64,000 bases of DNA from an uncultured Bacteroidota bacterium (GTDB taxonomy: Bacteria > Bacteroidota > Bacteroidia > Bacteroidales > P3). The notes beneath the pieces were generated by a model. That model saw only the letters and a list, made by a program, of their open reading frames with translations. It ran no database searches and was not told the DNA's origin. The DNA is taken from NCBI GenBank assembly GCA_902790215.1, contig CADAQX010000003.1, forward strand, positions 1-64,000, given 5' to 3'. A program made the translations under genes and the position numbers. Position 1 is the stretch's first letter; every line of letters starts with the position of its first letter. Positions 52,396-62,213 of this stretch are shown piece by piece.

Positions 52396-52805
52396 CTTTC
52401 CTTGAAATAGGTTGACAAACGTCCCGTTCTGGTTGAATGTCTTTCCCCTGATTCCGTGGGGTATTTTGAACTGTAGCGCTGTAACGCGTTACATTGTTAC
52501 TGTCATTCCTGTATTGTCCTTTTTTTAGAATTTGTGCCTTCGCTCTGGGTTCGCTCTAAGTTCGCTCCCAGGAACGGCAGTTGGGAGAAGTTAGAAAGGC
52601 GCCATTTGCTGGTTGGAGATAATCGGAAAAACATCCAAAGCAAAGGTTTTTGAGTCTCGACCTACTTTAGGCACCAAAGATATATCGTGTGCGATATAGT
52701 GTTAAAGTATCATAAAAATAACATTTTGTGTTTAACCGTCAGAAAAAGTTTGTATCTTTGCATCGTGAACGATATAAATTATTAATCATTTAAAATATTA
52801 CAATT
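52396..52805. other. 410-bp gap before ferritin-like gene
   Basis: Contains a perfect 14-bp palindrome TGTAACGCGTTACA (52480-52493), three tandem 11-nt TTCGCTCNNNN units (52539-52571) and the promoter TATCTTTG (52753-52760) of the ferritin-like gene. No gene recognised. Confidence 0.6.
52753..52760 (+). promoter_or_regulatory. -7 element of oxidative-stress operon
   Basis: TATCTTTG, 46 nt before the ATG at 52806, with a possible TTTG at 52725-52728 (24-nt spacing). Confidence 0.6.
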
Positions 52806-53261
52806 ATGGATTTTAACGCTACACTTCAGGTTTCACAGTTGATTGTGAACGAACTCACGGAAGGTGCTTTTGTGCACAAAATGCAGGGTCTGCTATTCAA
52901 ATCGCAGGGCTTTGAGAAACTCGGACAGAAGTACATCGACCACTACACCGAGGAGATGGAATGGGTGGAGAAATATACCAACCGTATGCTCGACCTCGGC
53001 TGCGTGCCCCAGGTGAAGCTCAACAAGGAGTGCAAACTGATTGAGGACGCCAAGGCCTACATCGAAGAGGATCTCCGCATCCAGCGCGAAGGCGTGGAGG
53101 CTCTTTATCAGATGATGCCCTCTCTGGCTTGCGACCCCACCACCTATGATATCACCAAGGCTTATCTCGCCGACGAGGAGGAAGACCTCTACTGGAGCGA
53201 GGAACAGCTCGACCTCATCGAGAAAATCGGTATGCAGAACTGGCTCATGCGTCAAATGTAA
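52806..53261 (+). CDS. Ferritin-like diiron protein
   Basis: 151 residues, all-helical, with repeated acidic/His positions of a ferritin-like four-helix bundle: EGAFVHKM, DHYTEEMEWVEKY, DLRIQREGVEAL and YLADEEEDLYWSEEQ. Bacterioferritin-like or Dps-like iron handling, or peroxide detoxification, is likely. It heads an operon with glutathione peroxidase and an OhrR-type regulator, which supports an oxidative-stress role. Confidence 0.72.
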   Translation: MDFNATLQVSQLIVNELTEGAFVHKMQGLLFKSQGFEKLGQKYIDHYTEEMEWVEKYTNRMLDLGCVPQVKLNKECKLIEDAKAYIEEDLRIQREGVEALYQMMPSLACDPTTYDITKAYLADEEEDLYWSEEQLDLIEKIGMQNWLMRQM

Positions 53262-53273
53262 TACCTTTCGGCT

Positions 53274-53816
53274 ATGGCAACGATATACGACTACAAGGCA
53301 ATCGCCAGCAATGGCAAGGAAATCGACTTTGCCGACTTCAAGGGCAAGGTGCTGATGATTATCAACACCGCCAGCAAGTGCGGTTTCACCCCCCAATTTG
53401 ACGGTCTCGAGGAGCTCAACGAGAAATATGCTGACCGCGGATTGGTGATGCTGGGATTCCCCTGCAACCAGTTTGCCAACCAAGACCCCGGCACCGACAG
53501 CGAAATCACCGAGTTCTGCCGCGTTAACTACGGCGTCACCTTCCAGATCATGAAGAAGATTGACGTGAACGGCAAGGACGAGCATCCCCTTTTCACCTTT
53601 CTCAAGGAGCAGGCTCCGAAGGAAGAACTCAAGGGGCTGAAAGCTAAAGCTGCCGCCGCCATCTTCTCAAAGATGAGCAAGTCGGTGGAGAAAGACAGCG
53701 ACATCAAATGGAACTTTACCAAATTCCTCGTCTCCCGCGACGGCACGCGTGTTGAGCGTTTCGCCCCCACCACCGAGCCGAAAGACATTGAGAAGGCCAT
53801 CGAAGCAATGTTGTAA
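53274..53816 (+). CDS. Glutathione peroxidase family (Cys-type)
   Basis: 180 residues. Peroxidatic Cys is C36 in [18 protein letters not shown] and WNFTKFLV complete the Cys-Gln-Trp-Asn tetrad. Cys members usually use thioredoxin rather than glutathione. Ends TAATG, sharing one base with the following OhrR-type start. Confidence 0.9.
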   Translation: MATIYDYKAIASNGKEIDFADFKGKVLMIINTASKCGFTPQFDGLEELNEKYADRGLVMLGFPCNQFANQDPGTDSEITEFCRVNYGVTFQIMKKIDVNGKDEHPLFTFLKEQAPKEELKGLKAKAAAAIFSKMSKSVEKDSDIKWNFTKFLVSRDGTRVERFAPTTEPKDIEKAIEAML

Positions 53817-54250
53817 TGCACGAACAGCTAAAATTAAGCAACCAGCTGTGCTTTAGGCTCTACACCGTCACACGGCTTATCACGCAGGCATACCGCCCGC
53901 TGCTGGATCCGTTGGGGCTTACCTACCCGCAATATCTGGTGATGATGGTGCTGTGGGAACAGGATAACCAGACGGTGGGCGACATCGGTCGCCGCCTAAT
54001 GCTCGACACCAACACCCTCACGCCCATGCTGCAACGCATGGAGCGTGAGGGCCTGCTGGTGCGCACTCACGGCATCAGCGACGGCCGCCAGACGCTGGTG
54101 AGCCTCACCAAGAAAGGCATACACTTGGAGGAAAAGGCCAAAGACATACCCGCCTGCATGTCGCAGAACTGGCATGGAGACACGATGAGCAACGACCAAC
54201 TAAACAGTATGGTGAACGGCATCGACACGCTGATTAATGGCATGCGATAG
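53816..54250 (+). CDS. MarR/OhrR-type redox-sensing regulator
   Basis: 144 residues. Winged-helix MarR protein with the OhrR-type sensing Cys at C12 in NQLCFRLYTVTRL and the recognition block TVGDIGRRLMLDTNTLTPML. It probably represses this operon and is released by organic peroxides. Directly linked to the peroxidase gene. Confidence 0.82.
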   Translation: MHEQLKLSNQLCFRLYTVTRLITQAYRPLLDPLGLTYPQYLVMMVLWEQDNQTVGDIGRRLMLDTNTLTPMLQRMEREGLLVRTHGISDGRQTLVSLTKKGIHLEEKAKDIPACMSQNWHGDTMSNDQLNSMVNGIDTLINGMR

Positions 54251-54302
54251 TGTGACGCCACAAGGCATCAACCCCCAACACTTAAAAACAAAACCTTCAC
54301 AC

Positions 54303-55397
54303 ATGGATTTAGCCAAATACATGACCGACAGCATTTACGACATCATGGCCAAGGCCTACCTCAATGTGCTGTCCAACCCGCGCCAAGCCCGTTTCATCCA
54401 CCGCATGCAGCGGCAGTTCTCCGCCTCTTCGCAACGCCGAACCCAACTATTGAAAGAGAACGGCATCGAAGTGCCGCCGTTCCTCATTGCCAGCATCGCC
54501 ACCACCTGCAACCTGCAGTGCAAGGGCTGCTATGCCCGCAAAAACGGCATTGCTGCCCCCGACAACCAGCCCCGCAGGCAGACCCTTGCCCCCGACCAAT
54601 GGCGCACCATCTTCGACGAAGCCGCCGACCTCGGGGTGAATTTCGCCCTCATAGCGGGTGGCGAACCCCTCACGCGCCGCGACCTGCTGGAGCAGATTGC
54701 ACAGGTCGAGAACATGATTTTCCCCGTCTTCACCAACGGCACGATGGTGGGTGCCTCGTATATGGACTTCTTCAAGCAGCACATGAGCATGATACCCGTC
54801 TTCAGCCTTGAGGGCGATGCCCTGCAGACCGACAACCGGCGGGGACAGGGTGTCTATCGCCTGGTGGAGCAATCCATGCAGAAAATGAAGGAGGCCAAGC
54901 TCTTTTATGGCGCAAGCATAACGGTCACCACCGAGAACTACCACGCTGTGACCGATATGGACTATGTGCGCCAACTGCGCGACAAGGGGTGCAAGCTGGT
55001 ATTCTATGTGGAATATGTGCCCATCGACGAAACCACTGCCCATCTGGCTTTTGCCGACGAGCACGTTGCTGAGATGGAGCAGCGGCTCCAGCAGTTGCGC
55101 AACGAGGTGGAGGGCATCATCCTGCTTTCCTTCCCCGGCGACGAAAAGGCGCTGGGCGGCTGTCTGGCTGCGGGACGGGGATTCTTCCACATAGGCCCCG
55201 ACGGAGCCGCAGAGCCTTGCCCCTTCTCCCCCTACTCCGACAGCAATGTGCTGCAGACAGGCCTTCGCTGTGCCTTGCAGTCGCCTCTTTTCCGCCGCAT
55301 ACGCGATGCCCGCGCCTTGGGATGGGAGCATACCGGCGGCTGCACGCTCTTCGAGCACAAAGAAGAGGTAGAGGCCATGCTGCAGAAAAATGATTAG
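54303..55397 (+). CDS. Radical SAM protein of unknown substrate
   Basis: 364 residues from the ATG at 54303. The 4Fe-4S motif CNLQCKGCYA (C69, C73, C76) lies after a ~60-residue N-terminal extension. LIAGGEPLTRRDLLE follows, as in SPASM-type and MoaA-like enzymes. Near the C-terminus are single Cys residues (CLAAGRGF, CPFSPYSD, GGCTLFEH) that could bind a second cluster. Its start is 52 nt after the regulator and it overlaps the DUF2400 gene by 8 bp. Confidence 0.8.
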   Translation: MDLAKYMTDSIYDIMAKAYLNVLSNPRQARFIHRMQRQFSASSQRRTQLLKENGIEVPPFLIASIATTCNLQCKGCYARKNGIAAPDNQPRRQTLAPDQWRTIFDEAADLGVNFALIAGGEPLTRRDLLEQIAQVENMIFPVFTNGTMVGASYMDFFKQHMSMIPVFSLEGDALQTDNRRGQGVYRLVEQSMQKMKEAKLFYGASITVTTENYHAVTDMDYVRQLRDKGCKLVFYVEYVPIDETTAHLAFADEHVAEMEQRLQQLRNEVEGIILLSFPGDEKALGGCLAAGRGFFHIGPDGAAEPCPFSPYSDSNVLQTGLRCALQSPLFRRIRDARALGWEHTGGCTLFEHKEEVEAMLQKND

Positions 55398-56130
55398 CAA
55401 GGCAACAAAACAACTCTTGCGGCAATATGCCGCCAAATACGAGACGGTCGCCTTCCTCGAGGGCGACCCGTCGTGGTTTATGCACCAGGTGGCGGGTGCC
55501 TCTAATCAGGAAGCGACAGCATTTCTGGCTGCATGCCTCAGCTATGGCAGCCGCAAGCAGTTTATGCCCAAGATACAGTGGATGGTAGAGCGTGCTGAGG
55601 GCAAAGTGGACGCATGGGTGCGCAGCGGTGCCTTTGCCGATGACCTGCCCGCAGGCGACAGCCGCTGTTTCTACAGACTCTATACCGTTGGGCAGATGCA
55701 CCGGTTCCTGCAGGCATACCGCCGCGTAATACTGGAGTACGGCTCGCTCGGAGAATATGTCATCAACAATGCACGCGACGGCCTTGCGGCCATAGAATCC
55801 ATCTGCCGGGTCTTTGGGCAGGAAGGGGCGAGCGGCATTGTGCCGCAGAATGCGCAGTCGGCCTGCAAGCGGGTGTGCATGTTCCTGCGGTGGATGGTGC
55901 GCAGTGGCTCGCCAGTGGACTTAGGCCTATGGGCTGACTGTATCGACTGCCGCACGCTCATCATGCCGCTGGACACCCACGTGCTGACCGAAGCGCAGAG
56001 GTTAAGGCTTCTCACCAGCAACTCTGCCACAATGTCCACCGCCCGCCGCCTAACACAACAGATGTTAGAAATATTCCCCGACGACCCGCTAAAGGGCGAC
56101 TTCGCCCTCTTCGGCTACGGGGTGAACTAA
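55390..56130 (+). CDS. DUF2400 (TIGR02757) family protein
   Basis: 246 residues with the family pattern: AACLSYGSRKQF near the N-terminus, CKRVCMFLRWMVR and ADCIDCRTLIMPLDTHV in the second half. The fold resembles HhH-GPD glycosylases, but the family's function is unproven. Translation is coupled to the radical SAM gene. Confidence 0.85.
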   Translation: MISKATKQLLRQYAAKYETVAFLEGDPSWFMHQVAGASNQEATAFLAACLSYGSRKQFMPKIQWMVERAEGKVDAWVRSGAFADDLPAGDSRCFYRLYTVGQMHRFLQAYRRVILEYGSLGEYVINNARDGLAAIESICRVFGQEGASGIVPQNAQSACKRVCMFLRWMVRSGSPVDLGLWADCIDCRTLIMPLDTHVLTEAQRLRLLTSNSATMSTARRLTQQMLEIFPDDPLKGDFALFGYGVN

Positions 56131-56208
56131 AAAAATCCAAAACATAATAACGGTAACTATTTCCGGCCATTTTCATCCCTCTTTCCAGGCCCTTTAGAGA
56201 AATATTAA

Positions 56209-56239
56209 TTTGTATATTGGGAAAAAATGTGTATATTTG
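56209..56239 (+). promoter_or_regulatory. Consensus promoter of the subtilase operon
   Basis: TTTG (56209-56212), 19 nt, TATATTTG (56232-56239). The transcript would have a leader of about 140 nt. Confidence 0.8.
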
Positions 56240-56384
56240 CAAGTGAAATAAGCACTATAATTCACTGCATAATACACTTCCCAAGGTGGGCATCTGTTTA
56301 CATAACACGCTGACTGTCACCCCTCCTCTCCTCTTACTATAATGGTGGAATAACGATAAGCAAATAAAAAACACTTTAACACAT

Positions 56385-59300
56385 ATGAATCCTAAAAGGT
56401 ATCTACTCACTATCATTCTGCTGATAGCCCTGACCCAAGGAGGTTGGGCACAGGAACAAAACATCGGGAAACTGTCGATTACAACGCAGATATTTCTCGA
56501 TGAAATGAGCGGCAAACTGTCCCACGATAATTTGGGCAAACCCCGCTTCATTGATGGTGTAGAGCTGAAATGGCAGGGCAGACCTCCCCAGCGACTTATC
56601 GCCTCGCCCGACACCATCGACGGACAGGCCTATATCTCTGCGTTCATCTACCTCAACAATATTGATGACTTGGACGCGCTCAAAGCTTTGGGCGTAGAGG
56701 TGCAAAGCCTTTTCAAAGAGAGCGGACTGCTGACTGCGCTTATCCCTGTCGACCGGGTGCTGGATGTGGCAGAGATAGAAAATGTCAAGCGTATCGAGGT
56801 GGCACATCTGATGACTCCCGCCACCGACCAGGCTCGGCAGCAGACACATGTAGATGATGTGCTGATATACTCAGCCGATGCCCAGCGGCAGGGGCTCGAT
56901 GCAGCTTACGACGGCTCGGGAGTGGTGCTGGGCATTATCGACTGCGGCATCGACTTCCAGCATATTGCCTTCAAAAAGAGCGATGGCACGTCGCGCATCT
57001 GCCGGGCGTATGTCTATGACGGCAGTGGTAGGCCAACAACGTACACCTCTGTGAGTAACAGCAGTCCAACAACAGACGACAATACCGGGGACCACGGCAC
57101 CCACACCGCCACCACCGCCGGGGGTAGCTCCGTGATAGTAAGTGGCAACAATGTGACCGTGACCGACAACCACGCTCAGGCCACCTACGGCGGCATGGCT
57201 CCCGGAGCAAGCCTTTTCCTGGCAGGTGTCAAAGGGTTATATAGCACTTATCTGTCCAATGCAGTGCGCGCGATGGTGCAGTACGCTGATGATAACAATA
57301 AGCCGCTGGTGGTGAGCAACAGCTGGGGCTCGCAGTGGGGACCCCACGACGGCACCGGCAGTGTGGCAAATGTGTATAATAATCTCTTCTCTGACAACCA
57401 TCCCAATCGCATAGCCCTCTTTTCTGCCGGCAACGATGCCGGTAATAGCAAGGACGGAGAGGGCGGCGGCTATCATGTGTTCGGAAACGCCTCTTCAGCA
57501 AACCCACTGGGCACCGTTTTGCGCTCCCACTCCTACATCGATGCCGATGGAGGATGTTTTTATCAAGGACTCATAGCAAACGCATTTGTGCGCACACCCA
57601 TTACTGGCCATCTGGGAGTGAAAATCTATGTGCTGAACTCAAGCACAGGGGATGTAATTACAAGTGTGACCATGAACTCGAATGGCCTTGTAACGGGACT
57701 AAGCAACTATTATTCGGACGACAATAATCAGGACAACCTGTATGTGTATTTCGACCAAATAAGTTCAAATAAGACACAGCTGATTCTTTACTCCGAAGAC
57801 GGCATTATATCTCGAAGCATTTATCCCACAACGGTGAACGGCGAGGATTATTACCGTAGCAACTACACCCTTGCCATCGAAGTATACCCCATCAGCACCA
57901 ATGCCACAGTGCCTGTTGACATATGGGGAGGGGACCGTGGCTACTTCACCAATCATCTGACAACAGCCGACCACACATGGACGGATGGGTCTGACGACAT
58001 GTGCGTCAGCGACAATGCTACAATCGCCAACGTGATATCGGTGGGTGCCTATGTGTCGAAAACCATCCATAGTAACTATCAAGGCACGTATTATGACGCA
58101 CCAAGCACCTACACTATGGGCGACATAGCCCCTTTCTCGAGCTATGCCACACCCGAAGCAAGCCCCACAGGGCTGCAGTATCCCTGGATTACCGCCCCCG
58201 GCGCACGACTGGCAGCAGGAGTGAACCATTACCATACAGCAAATGTGGACAACTACAGCTACTATAACAGATATAGCTATAACTTGGTGGTGAACAGCGC
58301 CACCAGCCCATACGCGATGATGGAAGGCACTTCGATGGCCACACCCGTGGCGGCGGGCATTGTGGCATTATGGCTCCAGCAGGCCAATGCACACGGACAA
58401 AGCCTTACCACGAGCGATGTGAAGAACATCATGCGATGCTCTGCCATCAACGACGACTATACTACTACGGGAGCCTATGCCAGTCATTTCGGCAACGGCA
58501 AAATCAATGCCCTGGGCTATGTCTTACCCGTATGGCAGGGCAACGGCACCGAGCAAAACCCCTATCTCATCCGCACTACCGACGAGATGGACTGGCTGGC
58601 CAACAGCGTCAACTGCGGCAACGACTATGCGGGCAAATATTTCCGTCTGGCAAACGACATAGCCTATAACTCCACACCCAACAACTACACCCCCATTGGC
58701 TATGGCGATGCATCAGGCAATCCCGCCTATGCATTTGCAGCTTCTTTCGACGGCAACGGTCACACCATAAGCGGAATCGTTGCCAGTTCATCCTCGGATT
58801 GCGACACCTACCAGGGAGTGTTCGGCTATGTGGGTGCTGCGGGAAGTGTGACGAACCTCAAGGTGGCAGGCAGTACGTTTACAGGCTGTCGGTATGTGGG
58901 AGCCGTTGCGGGGAGCAACGCGGGCACAGTGAGCGGCTGCACAGTAGCGAGTGGTGTGACTGTGGTTGCCACCGGGAGCAATGCAATGGCTCACGGCGGC
59001 GTTGTAGGCTTCAATGCAGGCACCGTAAGCAGCTGTATCTCGTCGGTGTCAATAACAGAGGCCGTCGGGACAGTGGCCACTGCACGTGGCGGCATAGTGG
59101 GTTCCAACGACGAACAGGCAACGGTGAGCGGCTGCTTTGCCAAAGGGGTCGTAATGCAGACCAACAGCGACGATACGTTCTCCGGAGCTATTATTGGAGC
59201 CAGTATCGGTACACAGAACCTCGCCAACAACTACTATTACCACAGCGAACTGCAATACTCCCAAGGCAATTCCACCATTACATCGGGCATAGGCCTTGGA

Positions 59301-60704
59301 GGCGACTGGAACAGTGGGAATCGTTGCGACATTACCGCCAACAACGGTGCTGTGGAAGTGTTCAAGCTGACTCTCTCCGACAACATTACAGCCTCTGGAG
59401 AAAGTATCACTCACGACAGCAAAAAATACTGCGTGGCCAACGCCGCCGTCAGTCTCGGCATCTCAGCTCCCAGCGGGAGCGCCCTCAGCCCTGTCGCCGT
59501 AAATGACGGTACCGACCCTCTCGAAATCGTCGCGGTCAATCAAACAAGCGGAGCCTATTCCCTCACCATGCCCGCCGCCGATGTCACAGTCTTCCCCGGC
59601 GTAGCCATCAATGTCGATGCCAACAGTTGGTACGCCATAGCCCCACCCTTGCACGACGACGAACAGAGCCACGAGTCCATCAGCAACATTATCAACCTTA
59701 CCAACGGCAGCTATGACCTCTTCCGCTACAACGAAAGCACGGGAACGTGGGAAAACCAAAAGTCAAGCGGGACTGGTTTCAATGTCCTCGAACGTGGCCA
59801 CGGCTACATCTACCGCCGTGCCGATGCTTGCACCCTTGCTTTTACAGGCTCCGTCAACTCCAGCCCAGTCAACGTCACCCTCTCCGCCAGCTGCGAGGAC
59901 CTCTCCATCAAGGGTTTCAACCTCATCGGCAACCCATATCCCCACAATGTGCAAGTATCCAGGCCCGGCTTTACACTCCAGCCCAACGGCACATGGCTTG
60001 CACAAACTAACACCGTTCTCTCAGCAGGGCAGGCCGCTCTTGTGCAGACTTCCGAGCCTGATATCCTGTCTTTCAGCGACCAATTACCCGCACCGGCCAA
60101 GGACAATCCGCCTGCCATTGCCATCACCGTCACCAATGGCGAATATGAGGATGTGGCCTATGCCCTGTTCGACCGTGGCGACGGCCTCCGCAAGATAGCG
60201 CATCTCAACGACAAGGCTCCCGCCCTCAGCATCCCAATGGATGACATTGATTATGCCATAGCCTCTCTCGACGGCACCACCGAGGTCTTCCCCCTCAATC
60301 TTCACGCCGCCAACGGCGAATACACTGTTACACTTAATCCAACAGGACCTGTAAGCTACTGTCATCTGATAGACAATGCCATTGGGAAAGACATTGACAT
60401 GCTGGACCAACCCACTTATACATTCACGCATTCGGGCAGTAACGCCATCCCCAACAGATTCCTTGTCAAACTGAGCCCTGGCAGCGGCAATGCCACTTTT
60501 GCATACCAGAACGGCAACAGCATCGTCGTCAACGGTGAGGGCGAATTACAGGTCTTCGACGTTGCAGGCCGCAGGCTTTCCTCCCTGCATCTGGATGGTT
60601 CCCGCACCTGTGACCGAGCAGACCTCGGAATACAGCACAGCGGTGTCTATCTTCTCCGCCTCATCGGCAAAGAACACAAAGCACAGAAACTAATAGTACG
60701 ATAG
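56385..60704 (+). CDS. T9SS-secreted subtilisin-like protease
   Basis: 1,439 residues. Signal peptide (ends GWAQ); S8 peptidase domain with D186 (GIIDCGID), H237 (GDHGTH) and S650 (EGTSMATP); a large insert between His and Ser. GLUG-like repeats (EMDWLANSVNCGNDYAGKYF, AGTVSGC, AGTVSSC; ~730-900) follow, then beta-sandwich modules and a T9SS sorting domain (LQVFDVAGRRLSSLHLDG ... GVYLLRLIGKEHKAQKLIVR). A surface or secreted protease; the target is unknown. Followed after 22 nt by a fimbrillin-like lipoprotein gene. Confidence 0.88.
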   Translation: MNPKRYLLTIILLIALTQGGWAQEQNIGKLSITTQIFLDEMSGKLSHDNLGKPRFIDGVELKWQGRPPQRLIASPDTIDGQAYISAFIYLNNIDDLDALKALGVEVQSLFKESGLLTALIPVDRVLDVAEIENVKRIEVAHLMTPATDQARQQTHVDDVLIYSADAQRQGLDAAYDGSGVVLGIIDCGIDFQHIAFKKSDGTSRICRAYVYDGSGRPTTYTSVSNSSPTTDDNTGDHGTHTATTAGGSSVIVSGNNVTVTDNHAQATYGGMAPGASLFLAGVKGLYSTYLSNAVRAMVQYADDNNKPLVVSNSWGSQWGPHDGTGSVANVYNNLFSDNHPNRIALFSAGNDAGNSKDGEGGGYHVFGNASSANPLGTVLRSHSYIDADGGCFYQGLIANAFVRTPITGHLGVKIYVLNSSTGDVITSVTMNSNGLVTGLSNYYSDDNNQDNLYVYFDQISSNKTQLILYSEDGIISRSIYPTTVNGEDYYRSNYTLAIEVYPISTNATVPVDIWGGDRGYFTNHLTTADHTWTDGSDDMCVSDNATIANVISVGAYVSKTIHSNYQGTYYDAPSTYTMGDIAPFSSYATPEASPTGLQYPWITAPGARLAAGVNHYHTANVDNYSYYNRYSYNLVVNSATSPYAMMEGTSMATPVAAGIVALWLQQANAHGQSLTTSDVKNIMRCSAINDDYTTTGAYASHFGNGKINALGYVLPVWQGNGTEQNPYLIRTTDEMDWLANSVNCGNDYAGKYFRLANDIAYNSTPNNYTPIGYGDASGNPAYAFAASFDGNGHTISGIVASSSSDCDTYQGVFGYVGAAGSVTNLKVAGSTFTGCRYVGAVAGSNAGTVSGCTVASGVTVVATGSNAMAHGGVVGFNAGTVSSCISSVSITEAVGTVATARGGIVGSNDEQATVSGCFAKGVVMQTNSDDTFSGAIIGASIGTQNLANNYYYHSELQYSQGNSTITSGIGLGGDWNSGNRCDITANNGAVEVFKLTLSDNITASGESITHDSKKYCVANAAVSLGISAPSGSALSPVAVNDGTDPLEIVAVNQTSGAYSLTMPAADVTVFPGVAINVDANSWYAIAPPLHDDEQSHESISNIINLTNGSYDLFRYNESTGTWENQKSSGTGFNVLERGHGYIYRRADACTLAFTGSVNSSPVNVTLSASCEDLSIKGFNLIGNPYPHNVQVSRPGFTLQPNGTWLAQTNTVLSAGQAALVQTSEPDILSFSDQLPAPAKDNPPAIAITVTNGEYEDVAYALFDRGDGLRKIAHLNDKAPALSIPMDDIDYAIASLDGTTEVFPLNLHAANGEYTVTLNPTGPVSYCHLIDNAIGKDIDMLDQPTYTFTHSGSNAIPNRFLVKLSPGSGNATFAYQNGNSIVVNGEGELQVFDVAGRRLSSLHLDGSRTCDRADLGIQHSGVYLLRLIGKEHKAQKLIVR

Positions 60705-60726
60705 CCAAGCACAAATATACAGAATC

Positions 60727-61611
60727 ATGAAAAACACAATAATCCTCATCCCCTCGCTACTGCTGATGCTGCTCGCCGTCGGCTGCAAGAAGGACAACAG
60801 CCGCATCAGAATCCTTGCCGAAAACATGGCTGGCGAAAGCAAAGTGTGGGTTGACCCCACCGACGTCAACGGCGCCACTTGGATAACAGGCGAAACCATC
60901 AACCTCAACGGCGACGTATACACCATTGCCTCCGACAACAACGGCTTCTATGTCGCCAACACCACAGTGCCCCTTGAGGCTGCACTGTACGCCGTCTATC
61001 CAGCTACGATTAGCAGCAACGGAAACAACGTGACAGTGGAAAACAGCGGCACATCACGCACGGTGACAATAAACAGTCTTGCTGTCAATTTCAATAATAG
61101 CGGTCACGACATAGTCTTCCCGATGGCGACATACGCATCCCCCGGCAGCAACAAGCTGCTTTTACAGCATCTCACCGGCGGGTTGAAACTGCATCTGACC
61201 AACGCCACCGCAACCACCCTGACCACCATCAAAGTCATCACCTATGGCACAGGCCCCATAGATCCCGTCACCTTGAACGAAAACATCACCGTTGCCACCC
61301 GCTGGGCCGCTCAGGGGCCGAATGTCCCCACCGGAGGCGTGGGTCAGATAGAGGGCGACTACGATGTCAAGTACTGCAGCGAGATGAATTTCTCTATGAT
61401 GGACAATGGCACCCCGGGTATGGAAGTCCCCACCACCGGAGGAGGCCTCACATTCTGCGTGCCGGTGACAGTCAGCTCTGTGAAGCGGCTTGTCGTAATC
61501 GGCTATAATGCTACTGGCACACCGCTTTTCTCCAAGACCATGACGCTCGCCACAGCCCAGCCCATCGCGCGCAACCACATGTACCCCATTCCAACTATCC
61601 AAATCAACTAA
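60727..61611 (+). CDS. Fimbrillin-like lipoprotein
   Basis: 294 residues. Lipobox AVGC (Cys ~20). Beta-rich modules with GETINLNGDVYTIASDNNGF, ALYAVYPA and LLLQHLTGGLKLHLTN fit Bacteroidales fimbrillin-type proteins and resemble the N-terminal part of the DUF285 lipoprotein at 1548. No accessory fimbrial genes are nearby, so assembly into fimbriae is doubtful. Probably expressed with the subtilase. Confidence 0.68.
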   Translation: MKNTIILIPSLLLMLLAVGCKKDNSRIRILAENMAGESKVWVDPTDVNGATWITGETINLNGDVYTIASDNNGFYVANTTVPLEAALYAVYPATISSNGNNVTVENSGTSRTVTINSLAVNFNNSGHDIVFPMATYASPGSNKLLLQHLTGGLKLHLTNATATTLTTIKVITYGTGPIDPVTLNENITVATRWAAQGPNVPTGGVGQIEGDYDVKYCSEMNFSMMDNGTPGMEVPTTGGGLTFCVPVTVSSVKRLVVIGYNATGTPLFSKTMTLATAQPIARNHMYPIPTIQIN

Positions 61612-61614
61612 GCC

Positions 61615-61806
61615 ATGAAAAAGATGAAACCATATACAACACCCGTAGTGAAGGTGGTGGCCTTCCAGGTAGAACACGGTTTTGCCGGCTCGGGAGAACT
61701 GAGACTGTCCCTCTTCAGTGAAGAATTGGAAGCTGGATACAACGACCAGAGTCAGGAAAACTGGGTGGAAGAACCCAGTTCCATATTTGATAGATGGGAC
61801 AACTGA
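61615..61806 (+). CDS. Small 63-residue protein after fimbrillin-like gene
   Basis: MKKMKPYTTPVVKVVAF ... HGFAGSGE then an acidic tail (SQENWVEEPSSIFDRWDN). Small Bacteroidales proteins of the YxxPxxxVxxFxxxxGFxxSG type recur at the ends of such operons; the function is unknown. It begins 3 nt after the fimbrillin-like stop, so it is probably real. A secreted peptide or a processed product cannot be excluded. Confidence 0.6.
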   Translation: MKKMKPYTTPVVKVVAFQVEHGFAGSGELRLSLFSEELEAGYNDQSQENWVEEPSSIFDRWDN

Positions 61807-61881
61807 TGGTGGCCGTCAGATGAAATAATTCCGTCCAATACAGCTGCCGAACGTTACTTTTGAGGCAACTTCTTTTAGTGA

Positions 61882-62190
61882 GACGCTTGCCGCTTCGCGC
61901 GTAATTTACTTTTTATCCTGTGAGGGATTACGCCACCTTTCGTCACCTTACTCCAACGTTCCGAAAGGTGTTGCATATTTACCCCAACGTTCCTCTGTGT
62001 ACCTTCCGGACTCGATGTTGCGTCGTTCTATATCTTATCGTTTTCCGATATGTTTCCCTCATTTTTCCCTTTGTGAAAGGGAAAACGAGTGGAAAACGAT
62101 CGAATAACGATCGAATAAATGACGACGCTTGATGGTTGCATCAACGACTGATTATCCCCAAATCGGTCATTAGGCCGGTTTGGGTTTATT
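61882..62190 (+). repeat. Dispersed noncoding repeat, copy C
   Basis: Longest forward copy, filling most of the 61807-62213 gap. Contains the hairpins CCCTTTGTGAAAGGG and ATCGGTCATTAGGCCGGT and the tandem AACGATCGAAT. Inverted relative to copy A. No promoter recognised. Confidence 0.8.
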
Positions 62191-62213
62191 GATGGACAGT
62201 ATTTCCAAGCCGA

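Noticed and set aside
52480..52493. Chromosome dimer resolution (dif) site
   Set aside because: Only 14 bp and lacking the 28-bp two-arm XerC/XerD layout.
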